A stretch of 56,280 nt of DNA, taken from contig CASELH010000018.1 of NCBI GenBank assembly GCA_949288715.1, positions 1 to 56,280 on the forward strand. The letters run 5' to 3'. The notes under the pieces were generated by a model. That model ran no database searches, was not told the origin of the DNA, and was given only the letters and a program-made list of their open reading frames with translations. Position 1 is the first letter of the stretch. Every line of letters starts with the position of its first letter. Of this stretch, positions 17,179 to 27,239 are shown in pieces. The stretch comes from an uncultured Bacteroides sp. Its GTDB lineage: Bacteria > Bacteroidota > Bacteroidia > Bacteroidales > Bacteroidaceae. The position numbers and the translations under genes were made by a program.

Positions 17179-19232
17179 GTTTGGATGCGTGCCGTCCAGC
17201 CTCCTCCCGGCATCATGCGTGCCGTCAGCTTGTCGGAGGCGGTCACGGTGCGTGTCTCCTTCCGGTAGTCGGTGGCTTCGCGGTCGGCGTTCACGCCGTC
17301 GCTGAAGATTTCGGCCTCGAACATGCCCTCGCCCAGGAACGACAGGTCGATGTCGAGGCTGCGCGCCGTCCAGTTGGTCAGGGCGGCCACATACCAGGTG
17401 TCGCCTTTGCGGCGTGCCAGGGCAATGTATTCGCCCACCTCGCCTGCCAGCACCACGGTTTCATCGAAGGTGGTGGGCACCAGGGCGATGAAGTCGGTGC
17501 ACTCCTGCTCCTTCATGTAGCGGCTGGGGCTGTCGGCCAGCATCTGCAGGGGCGCTTCGAACACGGTGTACATGGCCATCTGGTGCACGCGGGTGCCTGT
17601 GCTCATGGGGCGGTCGTTGCTGGTGCGGAATTCGCTCTTGGTGGCGTTGCGCATGGCGCCGGGCGTGTAGTCCAGGGGGCCGGCCAGCATGCGCAGGTAG
17701 GGGATGGTGACATCGTAGCGGGGGAAGTCGTGCAGGGGCGCGCCTTTGACGATGGGCTCCCACTTGGCGTTCTCCAGTCCCTTCACGCCCTCGAAGTTCA
17801 GTATGTTGGGGTAGGCGCGTTGCAGCCCGTAGGGCTTCAGTCCGTGCAGGTCGAGCAGCATGTGGTGCCGGGCGGCGATGTCGGCCATCCGCTCTATGGA
17901 GGCAATGGCCACCTGGTCGTCGCGGTCGAAGAAGTCTACCTTGAAGCCTTTGATGCCCATCTGTGCGTAGTGCTTCATGATGGCTTCCGTGTCGGGGCAT
18001 TGGTCGCTTCCGCCTGTCAGGTTGCGCCAGCTGGCCCACAGGATGATGCCCACGCCTTTCCGGTTGCCATAGGCTACGAGTTCTTCCAGGTCGATGTCAG
18101 ATTTCAGGTCCTCCAGCAGCGACTCGGTGCCGCTCCAGCCGTCGTCTATAATGATGTATTCCAGCTTGTTGTCGGCGGCAAAGTCGATGTACTTCTTGTA
18201 GGTGGGCGTGTTCATGCCTGCCTTGAAGTCCACGCCGGTCAGCATGCAGGCGTTCCACCAGTCCCAGGCCACTTTGCCGGGCTTTATCCACGAGGTGTCT
18301 TCTATGCGGCAGGGCGGGGCTAGGCGTTGGGCCATGTCGTTGTTGGCCAGCTGGGTGTCTTGGGTCGATACCAGCACCACGCGCCAGGGGAAGGTGCGCT
18401 GGCCGGAGTTCTTGCCGGCGGCGTAAATCCGGTCGGCCCTGCGGGTGGGCACCAGGTTCAGGCGGTTGTGCCCGCCTATCTTGTTCTCCAGGGGGATGGG
18501 GGCAAACTCGGCCTTCAGACTGTTGGCCTTTGCCTCGTTGCGCAGCAGGAACATGCCCGGATAGTTGCTCAGCCCGGCCTCCATGATGACGGCCTTCTTG
18601 CCCTCGGGCAGGCACACCATGAGCGGCGTGATGGCCAGCGAGTCGGCATACAGCTTCGACAGGGGCACCTCATCGTAGTACGATTCAAAGGAGAAGCTGT
18701 AGCGTTCGCCTCCCCGGTTGTCGTTGATGTAGGGGATGAAGGCGGGATAGTCGGCGGCAAAGTTGAACTCGGCCGTTTCGTTCTTGATGTCGAACGCCCG
18801 CTTCCGCTTGCTTACAAAGCGGTAGGCGGCTCCGTCGTCGTAGGCGCGGAATTCCACACTGTAGCCTCCCCGGCAGTTCAAGGTCAGCTGGTTGTAGTGG
18901 TCTTCCACTTCGGCTTTTTTGTAGAAGGGGGTGGGGAAGGAGGTCTGCACCGAGGTGCGCTTTGCTCCGGTTACTTTGACATTCTCTCCCCATCGGAATG
19001 ACGTTTTGGCACCCTCCATGCCTTGCAGGGCGATGGCCGATGGGAGCAATACGGTGGTTCCGTCGTGAGCGATGCTCCAGGTGAGTTGCCCGTCTGTTTC
19101 GATGGTGATGTTCAGCTTGCCGTCGGGCGAGGCAAGGCGGTACTGGCGCGCGCTTGCGGGGGTGGCGCTCCACAGGGATAACAGTGCCAATACGGCAGGC
19201 AGCAGTGCCTTTTTGAGTAAGTTGTTTCGCAT
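17166..19232 (-). CDS. Glycoside hydrolase family 97
   Basis: Exported 688-residue GH97 enzyme; the family holds alpha-glucosidases (SusB) and alpha-galactosidases. The signal peptide ends ATPASARQ. The GH97 N-terminal beta-sandwich covers about 28-270 (LASPDGKLNITIETDGQLTWSI region), the catalytic barrel about 285-560 and the C-terminal domain about 580-680. In the barrel, D433 in KVDFFDRDD sits where retaining members have an Asp nucleophile, and glutamates follow in NFEGVKGLEN. That favours the retaining, alpha-galactosidase-like branch, as inference. The last codons lie in a 22-bp repeat. Confidence 0.92.
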   Translation of the reverse strand: MRNNLLKKALLPAVLALLSLWSATPASARQYRLASPDGKLNITIETDGQLTWSIAHDGTTVLLPSAIALQGMEGAKTSFRWGENVKVTGAKRTSVQTSFPTPFYKKAEVEDHYNQLTLNCRGGYSVEFRAYDDGAAYRFVSKRKRAFDIKNETAEFNFAADYPAFIPYINDNRGGERYSFSFESYYDEVPLSKLYADSLAITPLMVCLPEGKKAVIMEAGLSNYPGMFLLRNEAKANSLKAEFAPIPLENKIGGHNRLNLVPTRRADRIYAAGKNSGQRTFPWRVVLVSTQDTQLANNDMAQRLAPPCRIEDTSWIKPGKVAWDWWNACMLTGVDFKAGMNTPTYKKYIDFAADNKLEYIIIDDGWSGTESLLEDLKSDIDLEELVAYGNRKGVGIILWASWRNLTGGSDQCPDTEAIMKHYAQMGIKGFKVDFFDRDDQVAIASIERMADIAARHHMLLDLHGLKPYGLQRAYPNILNFEGVKGLENAKWEPIVKGAPLHDFPRYDVTIPYLRMLAGPLDYTPGAMRNATKSEFRTSNDRPMSTGTRVHQMAMYTVFEAPLQMLADSPSRYMKEQECTDFIALVPTTFDETVVLAGEVGEYIALARRKGDTWYVAALTNWTARSLDIDLSFLGEGMFEAEIFSDGVNADREATDYRKETRTVTASDKLTARMMPGGGWTARIQTPAR

Positions 19233-19294
19233 AAATGTGTCTCTTTTTGTTTATGTTTGAGTAATTGTATGTAAATGATATACGCTGTGTGTTT

Positions 19295-19486
19295 TATTTT
19301 TCATCCGCAGATGACGCGGATAACGCAGATTCTTTTCTTTTGTCATGCGTCAGTGAAGCATCTCCCGGTGCATACAAGGGAGTCTTCGCTTCGCTCCCTT
19401 AGAATGACAGATACAGAATGGCTGATACACATGGGCGAAGCCCCTTGAAAATCCGTGTTATTCGTGTCATCTGCGGATGAAAAATA
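19295..19486. repeat. MITE-like palindromic element P1
   Basis: About 190 bp bounded by 37-bp inverted arms (19295-19331 and about 19450-19486) built on TTCATCCGCAGATGAC, with about four mismatches. The interior holds AAGGGAG/CTCCCTT arms around TCTTCGCTTCG and a GGGCGAAGCCCC palindrome. The same arms and inner pieces occur at 39412-39633. No ORF is credible inside. It lies between the minus-strand aldo/keto reductase and GH97 genes. Confidence 0.85.
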
Positions 19487-19515
19487 AACGTGCGCTAAAT
19501 TTTATGTTATGAACC

Positions 19516-20511
19516 TTATATGTTGTTTATTTCTTCCAGTTCTTCCTGAGTGAAGGCCGTGTTGCCTATGGCCTTCAGATTGTCTGCCAACTGGGCTACC
19601 GAGCTGGCACCGACGATGACCGATGTGACCGCTTCGTCCTTGAGCAGCCAGGCCAAGGCCATTTCGGCCAGCGTCTGCCCGCGCCGGGCGGCTACGGCGT
19701 TCAGCGCCTTGATGCGTTGCAGGGTGGCGGGGGTGAGCGTGTCTTTCTTCAGGAAAGCGTTGTGCGACATGCGCGAGCCTTCGGGAATGCCGTTCAGGTA
19801 GCGGTCGGTCAGCAGACCCTGGGCCAAGGGGGAGAAGGCAATGAATCCCGTCCCGTTGTCTTGGGCTTGCCGGAGGATGCCTTCCTGTTCAGGCTCGCGG
19901 TTGAACAGGTTGTAGCGGCCTTGGTACAGCAGGCAGTGCACATCCCGTTCCTCCAGGTAGCGGTAGGCAAACTCGGCCTTGTCTTTCGGGTATTTGGAGA
20001 TGCCCACATAGAGCGCTTTGCCTTGCCGCACGATGTCTACCAGCGTCTGCAAGGTCTCTTCCAGCGGCGTGTCGGGGTCGTACCGGTGGCTGTAGAAGAT
20101 GTCCACATAGTCCAGATTCATGCGCTTGAGGCTTTGGTCGAGGCTTGCCATCAGGTGCTTGCGCGACCCCCATTCGCCGTAGGGGCCGCGCCACATGTCG
20201 TGTCCCGCCTTGGTGGAGATGAACAGCTCGTCGCGATAGGGCAGGAAGGATTTCTTCATGATTTGCCCGAAAGTCTCTTCGGCCGAGCCGTAAGAGGGAC
20301 CATAGTTGTTGGCCAGGTCGAAGTGGGTGATGCCGTGGTCGAACGCGTAGTGTGCCATGGCCAGCGAGTTGGCCAAAGGGTTTACATCGCCGAAGTTGTG
20401 CCACAACCCCAAGGAAATGGCTGGCAGCAGGATGCCGCTTCGTCCGCAACAGCGGTAGGCCATGCCGTTGTCGTAGCGGTCTGTCGCAGGAGAGTAGATG
20501 TCCGGTATCAT
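19516..20511 (-). CDS. Aldo/keto reductase, glyceraldehyde-3-P reductase (YghZ) type
   Basis: Cytoplasmic 331-residue aldo/keto reductase without signal peptide. The tetrad is D65 and Y70 (FDLANNY), K101 (STKAG) and H142 (YSHRYDP). The N-terminus (MAYRCCGRSGILLPAISLGLW) and the internal WRGPYGEWGSRKHL match the YghZ/MgrA group, which reduces L-glyceraldehyde 3-phosphate and methylglyoxal in E. coli. It starts 16 bases after the GNAT gene in the probable GH94-GNAT-AKR operon. Reducing sugar aldehydes made during carbohydrate breakdown is a plausible but unproved role. Confidence 0.9.
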   Translation of the reverse strand: MIPDIYSPATDRYDNGMAYRCCGRSGILLPAISLGLWHNFGDVNPLANSLAMAHYAFDHGITHFDLANNYGPSYGSAEETFGQIMKKSFLPYRDELFISTKAGHDMWRGPYGEWGSRKHLMASLDQSLKRMNLDYVDIFYSHRYDPDTPLEETLQTLVDIVRQGKALYVGISKYPKDKAEFAYRYLEERDVHCLLYQGRYNLFNREPEQEGILRQAQDNGTGFIAFSPLAQGLLTDRYLNGIPEGSRMSHNAFLKKDTLTPATLQRIKALNAVAARRGQTLAEMALAWLLKDEAVTSVIVGASSVAQLADNLKAIGNTAFTQEELEEINNI

Positions 20512-20527
20512 AGTGGTGGAGGTGGGT

Positions 20528-21025
20528 TTAAATGTCGATGCCCATGATGTAGTCGTTCATGTAGTACCCGTTGCCGATGGGGAAGTCGCCTTCGCGCACC
20601 TTGCGCATGCCCATGTGCTCGTAGAAGTGCAGGGCTTTGTTATGCCGGTTCACGTTCAGCTCCATGGTGCACGGGGCAGGGTGCACCTCCTTGATGTACT
20701 TGATGGCTTCGCGGAAGAGGAAGCTGCCGCAATGCGCGCCCTGGAAGTAGGGCAGCACGTAGATTTTCTGGAGGTGGAACAGGTCTTTCCCTTCCGGCTG
20801 GACGGACACGTAGCCCGCCGCCTCGCATTCTTCGTAGGCCAGGAGGTAGACGTGGCCTTCTTCTTCCATCTGCTTGCGGATGTTTTCTTCGGAGTACATC
20901 CACTCCATCATGTAGTCTATCTGTTCGGGGGTAATGATGTCTTTATACGTTTCCGGAAAGACCTGCCAGACCAGCTTCCGGATGAGCGCGCAGTCGTCTG
21001 TCGTCGCTTTTCTGATGGTAAACAT
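20528..21025 (-). CDS. GNAT family N-acetyltransferase
   Basis: Protein of 165 residues with the GNAT fold. The N-terminus is MFTIRKATTDDCALIRKL, and the acetyl-CoA loop is in QKIYVLPYFQGAHCGSFLF, followed by the NVNRHNKALHFYEHMGM segment typical of the C-terminal half. The substrate is unknown. It lies 40 bases after GH94 and 16 bases before the aldo/keto reductase, so the three are likely cotranscribed. Confidence 0.9.
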   Translation of the reverse strand: MFTIRKATTDDCALIRKLVWQVFPETYKDIITPEQIDYMMEWMYSEENIRKQMEEEGHVYLLAYEECEAAGYVSVQPEGKDLFHLQKIYVLPYFQGAHCGSFLFREAIKYIKEVHPAPCTMELNVNRHNKALHFYEHMGMRKVREGDFPIGNGYYMNDYIMGIDI

Positions 21026-21065
21026 GTCTTGTTGAAGTTTTAAGTAGTAACTTTACGAGGTTTCC

Positions 21066-23552
21066 TTACATTCCCATGATTACTTCTACCGTGTGTACGC
21101 CGGGTTGCTGGCGCACCAAGTTGCCGCTGATGGCCTGCCCGTCTACGGTGATGCCCTTCACGCCCTTGCACACGCCGTCGGGGTTCTTCACGGTGATGTG
21201 GTACTCTGCTCCGCGGAACTTGCGCTTCACGCTGAACGCTTTCCATCCGGCAGGAATGCACGGGTCGATGACCAGTCCGTCGTAAGCCGGCTTGATGCCC
21301 AAGATGAACTGGGTGATGGCATAGTAGTTCCAGGCAGCGGTGCCGGTGAGCCAGCTGTTCTTGGCCTCGCCGGGGCGGGCAGCGTCTTTGCCGGCTATCA
21401 TCTGCGAGTACACGTAGGGCTCTACCTTGTGCAAGGCACTGTGTTCTTCGGTGTACGAGGGGCATATCTTGCGGAAGTACTCCCAGGCGCGGTCGCCGCG
21501 TCCCAATACGGTTTCGCCGATGATGACCCACGGGTTGTTGTGGCAGAAGATGCCGGCGTTCTCCTTGTATCCGGCAGGGTAGGTGGAGATTTCGCCGTAT
21601 TCCACGTAGTAGCGCGTAAAGGCGGGGTTGTTCAGCACGATGCCATGCTCGCAGTCCAGCCGCTCTTTTACGGAGTCGAGCGCCCGTTGCACCATGCCTT
21701 CCTTCAGCCCGATGCCGGCCATGCTGCACCAGCCTTGCGACTCAATGAAGATTTGCCCTTCTTCATTCTCCTTCGAGCCGACTTTATTGCCGAAGTAGTC
21801 GTAGGCGCGCAGATACCAGTCGCCGTCCCAGCCATATTGCTTCACGGCATCCACCATCTGGTCTATGCAGGCTTGTGCGCGGTCGGCTTCCTCTTCCTTG
21901 CCTATCTGGCGGCACAGTTCCGCGTAGTCGCGTCCGCACACCACGAACAGGCCGGCTATCATCAGCGATTCGGCTTTCGAGCCTTCCGTCTTGTTTTCGG
22001 TGGTTTGGAACGATTCGTTGGGGTCCCACGAGAAGCAGTTCAGGTTGAGGCAATCGTTCCAGTCGGCGCGGCCTATCAGGGGCAGTTTGTGTGGTCCCAG
22101 GTTGTTTACCACGTGGTTGAACGATATGCGCAGGTGCTCGAACAGCGAGACTTCCGACCCTTCCTGGTTGTCGAACGGCACGGGCTCCTGCAGGATGCCG
22201 AAGTCGCCCGTCTCCTTGATGTAGGCCACGGTGCCGAAGATGAGCCACATGGGGTCGTCGTTGAAGCCTCCGCCTATGTCGTTGTTGCCGCGTTTGGTCA
22301 AGGGCTGGTATTGATGATAGCAGCCTCCGTCGGGGAATTGGGTGGAGGCAATGTCGATGATGCGCTCGCGGGCTCGTTCGGGTATCTGATGCACGAATCC
22401 CACCAGGTCTTGGTTGCTGTCGCGGAAGCCCATGCCCCGGCCTATGCCGCTCTCGAAGAAGGAGGCTGAGCGCGACATGTTGAAGGTAATCATGCACTGG
22501 TATTGGTTCCATATATTGACCATACGGTCCAGCTTCTCCTCACCGGTGTTGACTACGTAGATGTCCAGCAGGCGGTCCCAATAAGCCTTCAGCTCGGCAA
22601 AGGCGGCATCTACCTTGGCGGTAGTGTCCAGCGAGGCTATCATGGCCCGGGCTTTCGTCTTGTTCACGATGGGGCAGGTGGGCGTGCTTTGCAGGAGGGT
22701 GCTGTTGGCGGGAGTATGCGGCTCAAATTTCTCCTCCTGCTTGTTTTCTACGTAGCCGAGCAGGAAGATGAAGTCTTTGCTTTCGCCCGGCGCCAGTTCT
22801 ACCTCTATATAGTGGGAGGCAATGGGGCTCCAGCCATGGGCGATGCTGTTGCCGGGCTGCCCCTCCAAAACCTTTTCCGGCTTGCTGAACTCGTTGTACA
22901 GGCCGACAAACGTCTCGCGGTCGGTGTCGAAACCGTTGATGGGAGTGTTTACGCTGTAGAAGGCATAGTGGTCGCGCCGTTCCTTGTATTCCGTCTTGTG
23001 GTAAATCACCGGGCCGTCCACCTCTACTTCGCCTGTCGAGAAGTTCCGTTGAAAGTTCTCCATGTCCGTGGCGGCATTCCACAGGCACCATTCCGCAAAA
23101 GAGAAGAGTTTCAGCCTCCGTGTCTTGTCGCTCTTATTGCGCAAGGTCAGCTTTTGCACTTCCGCTTGCGTGTGGAGGGGCACGAAGAACAGCACGCTGG
23201 CCTCGATGCCCGCCTTGGCACCCGTGATGCGGGTATAGCTCATGCCATGACGGCATTCGTAGAAGTCGAGCGCCGTTTTGCAGGGTTTCCATCCCGGCGA
23301 CCAGATGGTGCCTCCGTCGTTGATGTAGAAGTACCGCCCCCCATTGTCCATCGGCACATTGTTGTAACGGTAGCGGGTGATGCGGCGGAATTTGGCGTCT
23401 TTATAGAAGGAGTATCCTCCGGCAGTGTTCGATATCAGTGAGAAGAAGTCTTCGTTGCCCAGGTAGTTAATCCAAGGCCAGGGCGTCTTGGGGTCGGTGA
23501 TGACGTACTCGCGGTTGGCGTCATCGAAGTATCCGAATCTTTTGTCTTGCAT
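21066..23552 (-). CDS. GH94 cellobiose phosphorylase-like enzyme
   Basis: Cytoplasmic 828-residue glycoside phosphorylase. Cellobiose phosphorylase converts cellobiose and phosphate to glucose 1-phosphate and glucose. There is no signal peptide. The acid is D500 in [10 protein letters not shown] with W498 before it, and R372 and D378 in [12 protein letters not shown] complete the site; all sit at a constant offset of about 10 from residues I recall for the Cellvibrio gilvus enzyme (R362, D368, W488, D490). That spacing favours true cellobiose over other GH94 substrates. It is divergent from GH2, with a shared candidate operator between them. Confidence 0.92.
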   Translation of the reverse strand: MQDKRFGYFDDANREYVITDPKTPWPWINYLGNEDFFSLISNTAGGYSFYKDAKFRRITRYRYNNVPMDNGGRYFYINDGGTIWSPGWKPCKTALDFYECRHGMSYTRITGAKAGIEASVLFFVPLHTQAEVQKLTLRNKSDKTRRLKLFSFAEWCLWNAATDMENFQRNFSTGEVEVDGPVIYHKTEYKERRDHYAFYSVNTPINGFDTDRETFVGLYNEFSKPEKVLEGQPGNSIAHGWSPIASHYIEVELAPGESKDFIFLLGYVENKQEEKFEPHTPANSTLLQSTPTCPIVNKTKARAMIASLDTTAKVDAAFAELKAYWDRLLDIYVVNTGEEKLDRMVNIWNQYQCMITFNMSRSASFFESGIGRGMGFRDSNQDLVGFVHQIPERARERIIDIASTQFPDGGCYHQYQPLTKRGNNDIGGGFNDDPMWLIFGTVAYIKETGDFGILQEPVPFDNQEGSEVSLFEHLRISFNHVVNNLGPHKLPLIGRADWNDCLNLNCFSWDPNESFQTTENKTEGSKAESLMIAGLFVVCGRDYAELCRQIGKEEEADRAQACIDQMVDAVKQYGWDGDWYLRAYDYFGNKVGSKENEEGQIFIESQGWCSMAGIGLKEGMVQRALDSVKERLDCEHGIVLNNPAFTRYYVEYGEISTYPAGYKENAGIFCHNNPWVIIGETVLGRGDRAWEYFRKICPSYTEEHSALHKVEPYVYSQMIAGKDAARPGEAKNSWLTGTAAWNYYAITQFILGIKPAYDGLVIDPCIPAGWKAFSVKRKFRGAEYHITVKNPDGVCKGVKGITVDGQAISGNLVRQQPGVHTVEVIMGM

Positions 23553-23593
23553 GTCGTTTATCAGTTGAATGGTTAATATCGGTTAGTCGGCTT

Positions 23594-23601
23594 CAAATTT
23601 A
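23594..23601 (-). promoter_or_regulatory. -7 box of GH94 operon
   Basis: The minus strand reads TAAATTTG, matching TAnnTTTG, 41 bases before the GH94 ATG. Confidence 0.5.
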
Positions 23602-23658
23602 TAAACTTTTCGCTGAATGCCGTCATCAGTTTGCCCCTTTTTGTTCCAAATGAAACAT

Positions 23659-23678
23659 ATAGTATCGGAATTTGATAA
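23659..23678 (+). promoter_or_regulatory. Candidate operator in GH94/GH2 divergent region
   Basis: ATAGTATCGGAATTTGATAA matches 18 of 20 bases with 45509-45528 before PUL 2 susC. The gap to the -7 box is 32 bases here and 31 there. A reversed partial copy, CCGATAT, is at 23691-23697. It could serve both the GH94 and the GH2 promoter. Confidence 0.55.
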
Positions 23679-23710
23679 AAAACGCACAGTCCGATATCCT
23701 CCCTGCGGGC

Positions 23711-23718
23711 TATATTTG
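23711..23718 (+). promoter_or_regulatory. -7 box of GH2 gene
   Basis: TATATTTG lies 21 bases before the ATG at 23740. It rules out starts further upstream, such as 23617. Confidence 0.6.
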
Positions 23719-23739
23719 CAAAGAAAAAACTCTCATAGT

Positions 23740-26202
23740 ATGGAAAACAAACTGTCCTCTAAGCTTTGCAAAACATTGTGCTTGGCAATGTGCTTCTTTG
23801 CCGTCCCCTTTGTCTGGGCAAGCCAGCCGCTCCGCGAACACATCCTGCTGGATGAGGACTGGCGCTTTGCCTTCGGGAATGCGTCTTCGCCGGAAAAAGA
23901 CTTTGGCTGTGGCACCGAGTATTTCAATTACCTCACCAAGGCGGCCTCCATTCACAACGCAGGACCCTATAGCGACAAGTTCGACGATTCCGCCTGGAAG
24001 CGTGTGGATTTGCCCCACGATTGGGTGGTCGACCTGCCCTTCGACTCCCTTGCCAGCCATAGTCACGGATATAAGACGGTGGGCTATCGTTATCCCGAAA
24101 CCAGTGTCGGCTGGTATCGCAAGACGTTTAGGGTGCCTGCGGAAGATTTGGGACGCCACATCACCCTCCGCTTCGACGGTATTTTCCGCGATGCCCGCAT
24201 TTGGGTGAACGGCTTTTATGTAGGCCATGAGCCCAGCGGATACGCCGTGCAGGTGTACGACATTACTGATTATCTTAATTATGGTGGCGACAACCTTATC
24301 TGCGTCCGCGCCGATGCCACGCTGGAGGAAGGCTGGTTTTATGAAGGCGCCGGCATCTATCGCCACGTCTGGCTGGACAAGACGGAGCCCGTGCATGTGA
24401 CCCCTTTCGGCACGTTTGTGTATAGCAGGCTTGAGGCTCCCTTCGACACCGCCATGCTCATGGTGGAAACCACGGTGGAAAACTCCGGTCTGGCATCTGC
24501 CGGCTATACCTTGCGCCATACGTTGCTCGATGCCGACGGACAGGTTGTTGCCCGGTGCGAAACCACCCCCAACTCCCTGCTGCCTAAAACAACCGGCACC
24601 ACCCTGGCCGGCATGACCGTTTCCCGCCCGAAACTGTGGAGCACGGATACACCATATTTATATACTGTGCGCACCGAAGTGTATCAAGGCGAACGGCTGG
24701 TCGACACTTACCTCACCACTACCGGCATCCGCCACATAGCTTTCGACCCCGACCGAGGTTTCCTTCTGAACGGCCAGCCGGTAAAACTGAAAGGCGTGAA
24801 CATGCACCAAGACCATGCCGGGGTAGGGGCAGGCCTTCCTGATGCCCTGCAGACCTATCGCCTGAAGCAGTTGAAGAAATTCGGTTGCAATGCCTACCGC
24901 TCCTCCCACAATCCCATGACACCCGAAATGCTCGATGCCTGCGACCGCGAAGGCATTCTGGTCATTGAAGAAAACCGCCTGACGGGCATCAACCAAGAGC
25001 ACCTGGGCCTGCTGCGCCGCATGATTGAGCGCGACCGCAATCATCCTTGTGTCATCCTTTGGAGCGTGGGCAACGAGGAGTGGGGCATCGAAGGCAAGGT
25101 GACCGGCGAGCGCATTGCCGCCACCATGCGCGAGTATTGCCATCGCTTCGACCCTACGCGCCCCATGACGGTGGCCAGCAGCGGCGGTGCCGAAATCATT
25201 AAGCCTGCCGATGTGGCCGGCTACAACTATATCCTTCAAAACCCCGTGGAACAGCATCGCAAGGACTATCCGCAACGTTGTGCTCTTGGCTCGGAGGAAA
25301 CCTCCGGTTGCGGCACGCGTGGCATTTATTTCACCGATGCCGCCTCCGGGCGCATGATGGCTCACAACCGTAAGCCCAATGGCCGGGACAGTCTGCTGAA
25401 CTGCATAGAGCGCGGCTGGAAGTTCTATGCCGAGCGCCCTTACTTGGCGGGATTGTTCTATTGGACGGGCTTCGACTACCGTGGCGGACCCAATCCCATG
25501 AAGTATCCGGCCACCGGCTCCCAGTTCGGCATCCTGGACTATTGCGGTTTCCCGAAGGATGAGGCTTATTACCTGAAGTCATGGTGGACGGAAGAGCCCG
25601 TGCTCCACATTCTGCCCCATTGGAATTTGCCCGAATCCCACGTGGGCGACAGCATCGACATCTACGTCTATAGCAATTGCGATGAAGTGGAACTTACCGT
25701 CAATGGCAAACGCCTTGGCCGCAAGTCCATGCCGGAAAACGGGCACTTGTCCTGGCGGACAGTCTATCGCCCCGGCAAGGTGAAAGCTGTTGGTTACAAA
25801 TCCGGCAAGCGCATCCTTACGGAACAAGTTGAGACTGCCGGTGAGGCTTCCCGCATCGCCCTTTCGTCCGATTATCTGGCGCCCCATGCCGATGGGCACG
25901 ACCTCTTTGTGGTCAGCATGGAGTTGCAAAACCGGAAGAAACGTTTTGTCCCCGATGCCTGCCCCATGCTGACGTTTACCGTCAGTGGCCCCGTGCGCAT
26001 CCTGGGCGTAGGCAATGGCGACCCCGCCTGGCATGATGCCGAGCGCCCGGCCGACCGCGATGCCCGCACCTTCCGGGTACGTGCCTTCAACGGCCTGGCG
26101 CAAGTGCTGTTGCAAAGCATAGCAGGCGAGGCGGGTGAAGCTACGCTCACCGTGGAAGGCGAAGGCCTGGCACCTGCCACGCTTACTTTGGATGCGGATT
26201 AA
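23740..26202 (+). CDS. Glycoside hydrolase family 2 (beta-galactosidase-like)
   Basis: Exported GH2 of 820 residues. ATG 23740 (MENKLSSKL) is used because the -7 box is 21 bases upstream and a signal peptide ending FVWASQ follows. The N-terminal jelly roll carries WYRKTFRVP, the Ig-like domain follows, and the barrel has acid/base E446 in SVGNEEWG and nucleophile candidate E519 in LGSEETSG. C-terminal parts resemble DUF4982 and a GH2 C-terminal domain. Most such Bacteroides proteins act as beta-galactosidases; a role in trimming galactose side chains is possible here. It is convergent with the CBM9-like gene, 7 bases apart. Confidence 0.9.
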   Translation: MENKLSSKLCKTLCLAMCFFAVPFVWASQPLREHILLDEDWRFAFGNASSPEKDFGCGTEYFNYLTKAASIHNAGPYSDKFDDSAWKRVDLPHDWVVDLPFDSLASHSHGYKTVGYRYPETSVGWYRKTFRVPAEDLGRHITLRFDGIFRDARIWVNGFYVGHEPSGYAVQVYDITDYLNYGGDNLICVRADATLEEGWFYEGAGIYRHVWLDKTEPVHVTPFGTFVYSRLEAPFDTAMLMVETTVENSGLASAGYTLRHTLLDADGQVVARCETTPNSLLPKTTGTTLAGMTVSRPKLWSTDTPYLYTVRTEVYQGERLVDTYLTTTGIRHIAFDPDRGFLLNGQPVKLKGVNMHQDHAGVGAGLPDALQTYRLKQLKKFGCNAYRSSHNPMTPEMLDACDREGILVIEENRLTGINQEHLGLLRRMIERDRNHPCVILWSVGNEEWGIEGKVTGERIAATMREYCHRFDPTRPMTVASSGGAEIIKPADVAGYNYILQNPVEQHRKDYPQRCALGSEETSGCGTRGIYFTDAASGRMMAHNRKPNGRDSLLNCIERGWKFYAERPYLAGLFYWTGFDYRGGPNPMKYPATGSQFGILDYCGFPKDEAYYLKSWWTEEPVLHILPHWNLPESHVGDSIDIYVYSNCDEVELTVNGKRLGRKSMPENGHLSWRTVYRPGKVKAVGYKSGKRILTEQVETAGEASRIALSSDYLAPHADGHDLFVVSMELQNRKKRFVPDACPMLTFTVSGPVRILGVGNGDPAWHDAERPADRDARTFRVRAFNGLAQVLLQSIAGEAGEATLTVEGEGLAPATLTLDAD

Positions 26203-26209
26203 GGGCGCA

Positions 26210-26938
26210 TCACTCAAACTGCAGCGTCCCGAAGAACTGCGGGCAGTGGAACTGCGGCTTTTCCAACCGGATGGGGCTCCACGACAGGAAGTGGGGCGTC
26301 TGCAGCTTGTCGCCGCACTTGTAGAAGTTGCCCTTCATCACCTTGCCGTCCAGCGTGTCGAGGTGGTGGCGGAAGAAGGCGGTGGTGGGGATAACCAGTG
26401 CCAGCTCCCACGTGCACTCGCCCACGCGTTCCTCGAAAGGCTCGTTGCCCAGCGAACTCCAGCGTTTCACCGTGGCCACCACAGCGGGGTCGGCCATGGG
26501 GCGGTCGCCCGGCCGTCCGGCCTGAATGAGCAGCTTGGCGGCGCAGTTGCACTCGAAGTTGTAGTAGAAATCGTTCGCCTCGGGCGACACGAAGAACTCG
26601 GCGCAGGCGTCTTCCCACACCTTGCCGTTGTCCGTCGCAGCCACGGCGCGCACGCTGGCCTCCGTCACACGGTAGTTCACCAGTATTTCCTTGCCCGTGT
26701 GCGCTATGCGGAAGGCGGCCTGAGGCTTGTAGGGATACTCCTTCCAGTTCACCTGGTCGATGGGCTGGAACTCCACGCCGTTCCGGTCGAGCAAGGCGGG
26801 CACGTCCTGTGCCTCCACGGGGGCAGATACCTGGATTTTCTTTACAGTGAGTTGCTTGGACTGTTGGGCATAGCCCAACGAAGTGCCTGCCGTGCAGAAG
26901 GCGGCTAGCACAAGTGAGGGGTAAAACAGATGTTTCAT
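26210..26938 (-). CDS. CBM9-like carbohydrate-binding protein
   Basis: Exported protein of 242 residues with a signal peptide ending SLGYAQQ. The fold resembles carbohydrate-binding family 9-like proteins: FRIAHTGKEILVNYRVTEASVRA, KVWEDACAEFFVSP and WELALVIPTTAFF. No catalytic residues were recognised. It probably binds a sugar or a partner protein in the periplasm. It has its own -7 box and faces GH2 convergently with a 7-base gap. Standalone CBM9-like proteins are frequent in Bacteroides, and their role is not established. Confidence 0.85.
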   Translation of the reverse strand: MKHLFYPSLVLAAFCTAGTSLGYAQQSKQLTVKKIQVSAPVEAQDVPALLDRNGVEFQPIDQVNWKEYPYKPQAAFRIAHTGKEILVNYRVTEASVRAVAATDNGKVWEDACAEFFVSPEANDFYYNFECNCAAKLLIQAGRPGDRPMADPAVVATVKRWSSLGNEPFEERVGECTWELALVIPTTAFFRHHLDTLDGKVMKGNFYKCGDKLQTPHFLSWSPIRLEKPQFHCPQFFGTLQFE

Positions 26939-26969
26939 GTCAATGGTAAGTTAATAAATTAAACGTTGG

Positions 26970-26977
26970 CAAAGATA
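26970..26977 (-). promoter_or_regulatory. -7 box of CBM9-like gene
   Basis: The minus strand reads TATCTTTG, a perfect TAnnTTTG, 31 bases before the ATG. Confidence 0.55.
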
Positions 26978-27016
26978 GCGGATAAATAGAAGTATGCCAC
27001 GGATGCGGGGGATTTT

Positions 27017-27088
27017 TTCCCAGTTAGGGAAAACTTATTTCCCGGTCAGAACGTATTTATTGCCTAACTGGAGGGAAAATGACTCCTA
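27017..27088. repeat. Degenerate 22-bp tandem repeat array G
   Basis: Three degenerate 22-bp units start at 27023 (GTTAGGGAAAACTTATTT), 27045 (GTCAGAACGTATTTATTG) and 27067. They hold the 22-bp step and the GTnnGnAA start of the family but are poorly conserved. The gap 26939-27350 carries only repeats: G, an inverted repeat, then array D. Confidence 0.5.
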
Positions 27089-27113
27089 ACCCTCCCGCTG
27101 TGCCGGAAGGAGA

Positions 27114-27206
27114 AAAGGCCATACAGAAACCTTGTCCCAGCCATGCCTGCCTCTCACTCCGGTAGTGAAAAGAAGGGGCAATCAACAACCTTTCCGTATG
27201 GCCTTT
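27114..27206. repeat. Long inverted repeat between arrays G and D
   Basis: Perfect 11-bp arms AAAGGCCATAC (27114-27124) and GTATGGCCTTT (27196-27206) extend inward for about five more bases with one mismatch. The roughly 60-base loop is otherwise unstructured to the eye. It has no clear T-run for termination of the minus-strand upstream gene. Confidence 0.65.
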
Positions 27207-27239
27207 AAAACTCTTTTTGAGGCTATAGAAAGCAACCGT

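Noticed and set aside
23617-23739. N-terminal extension of the GH2 protein from ATG 23617
   Set aside because: The -7 box at 23711 lies inside the extension and a signal peptide begins at 23740.
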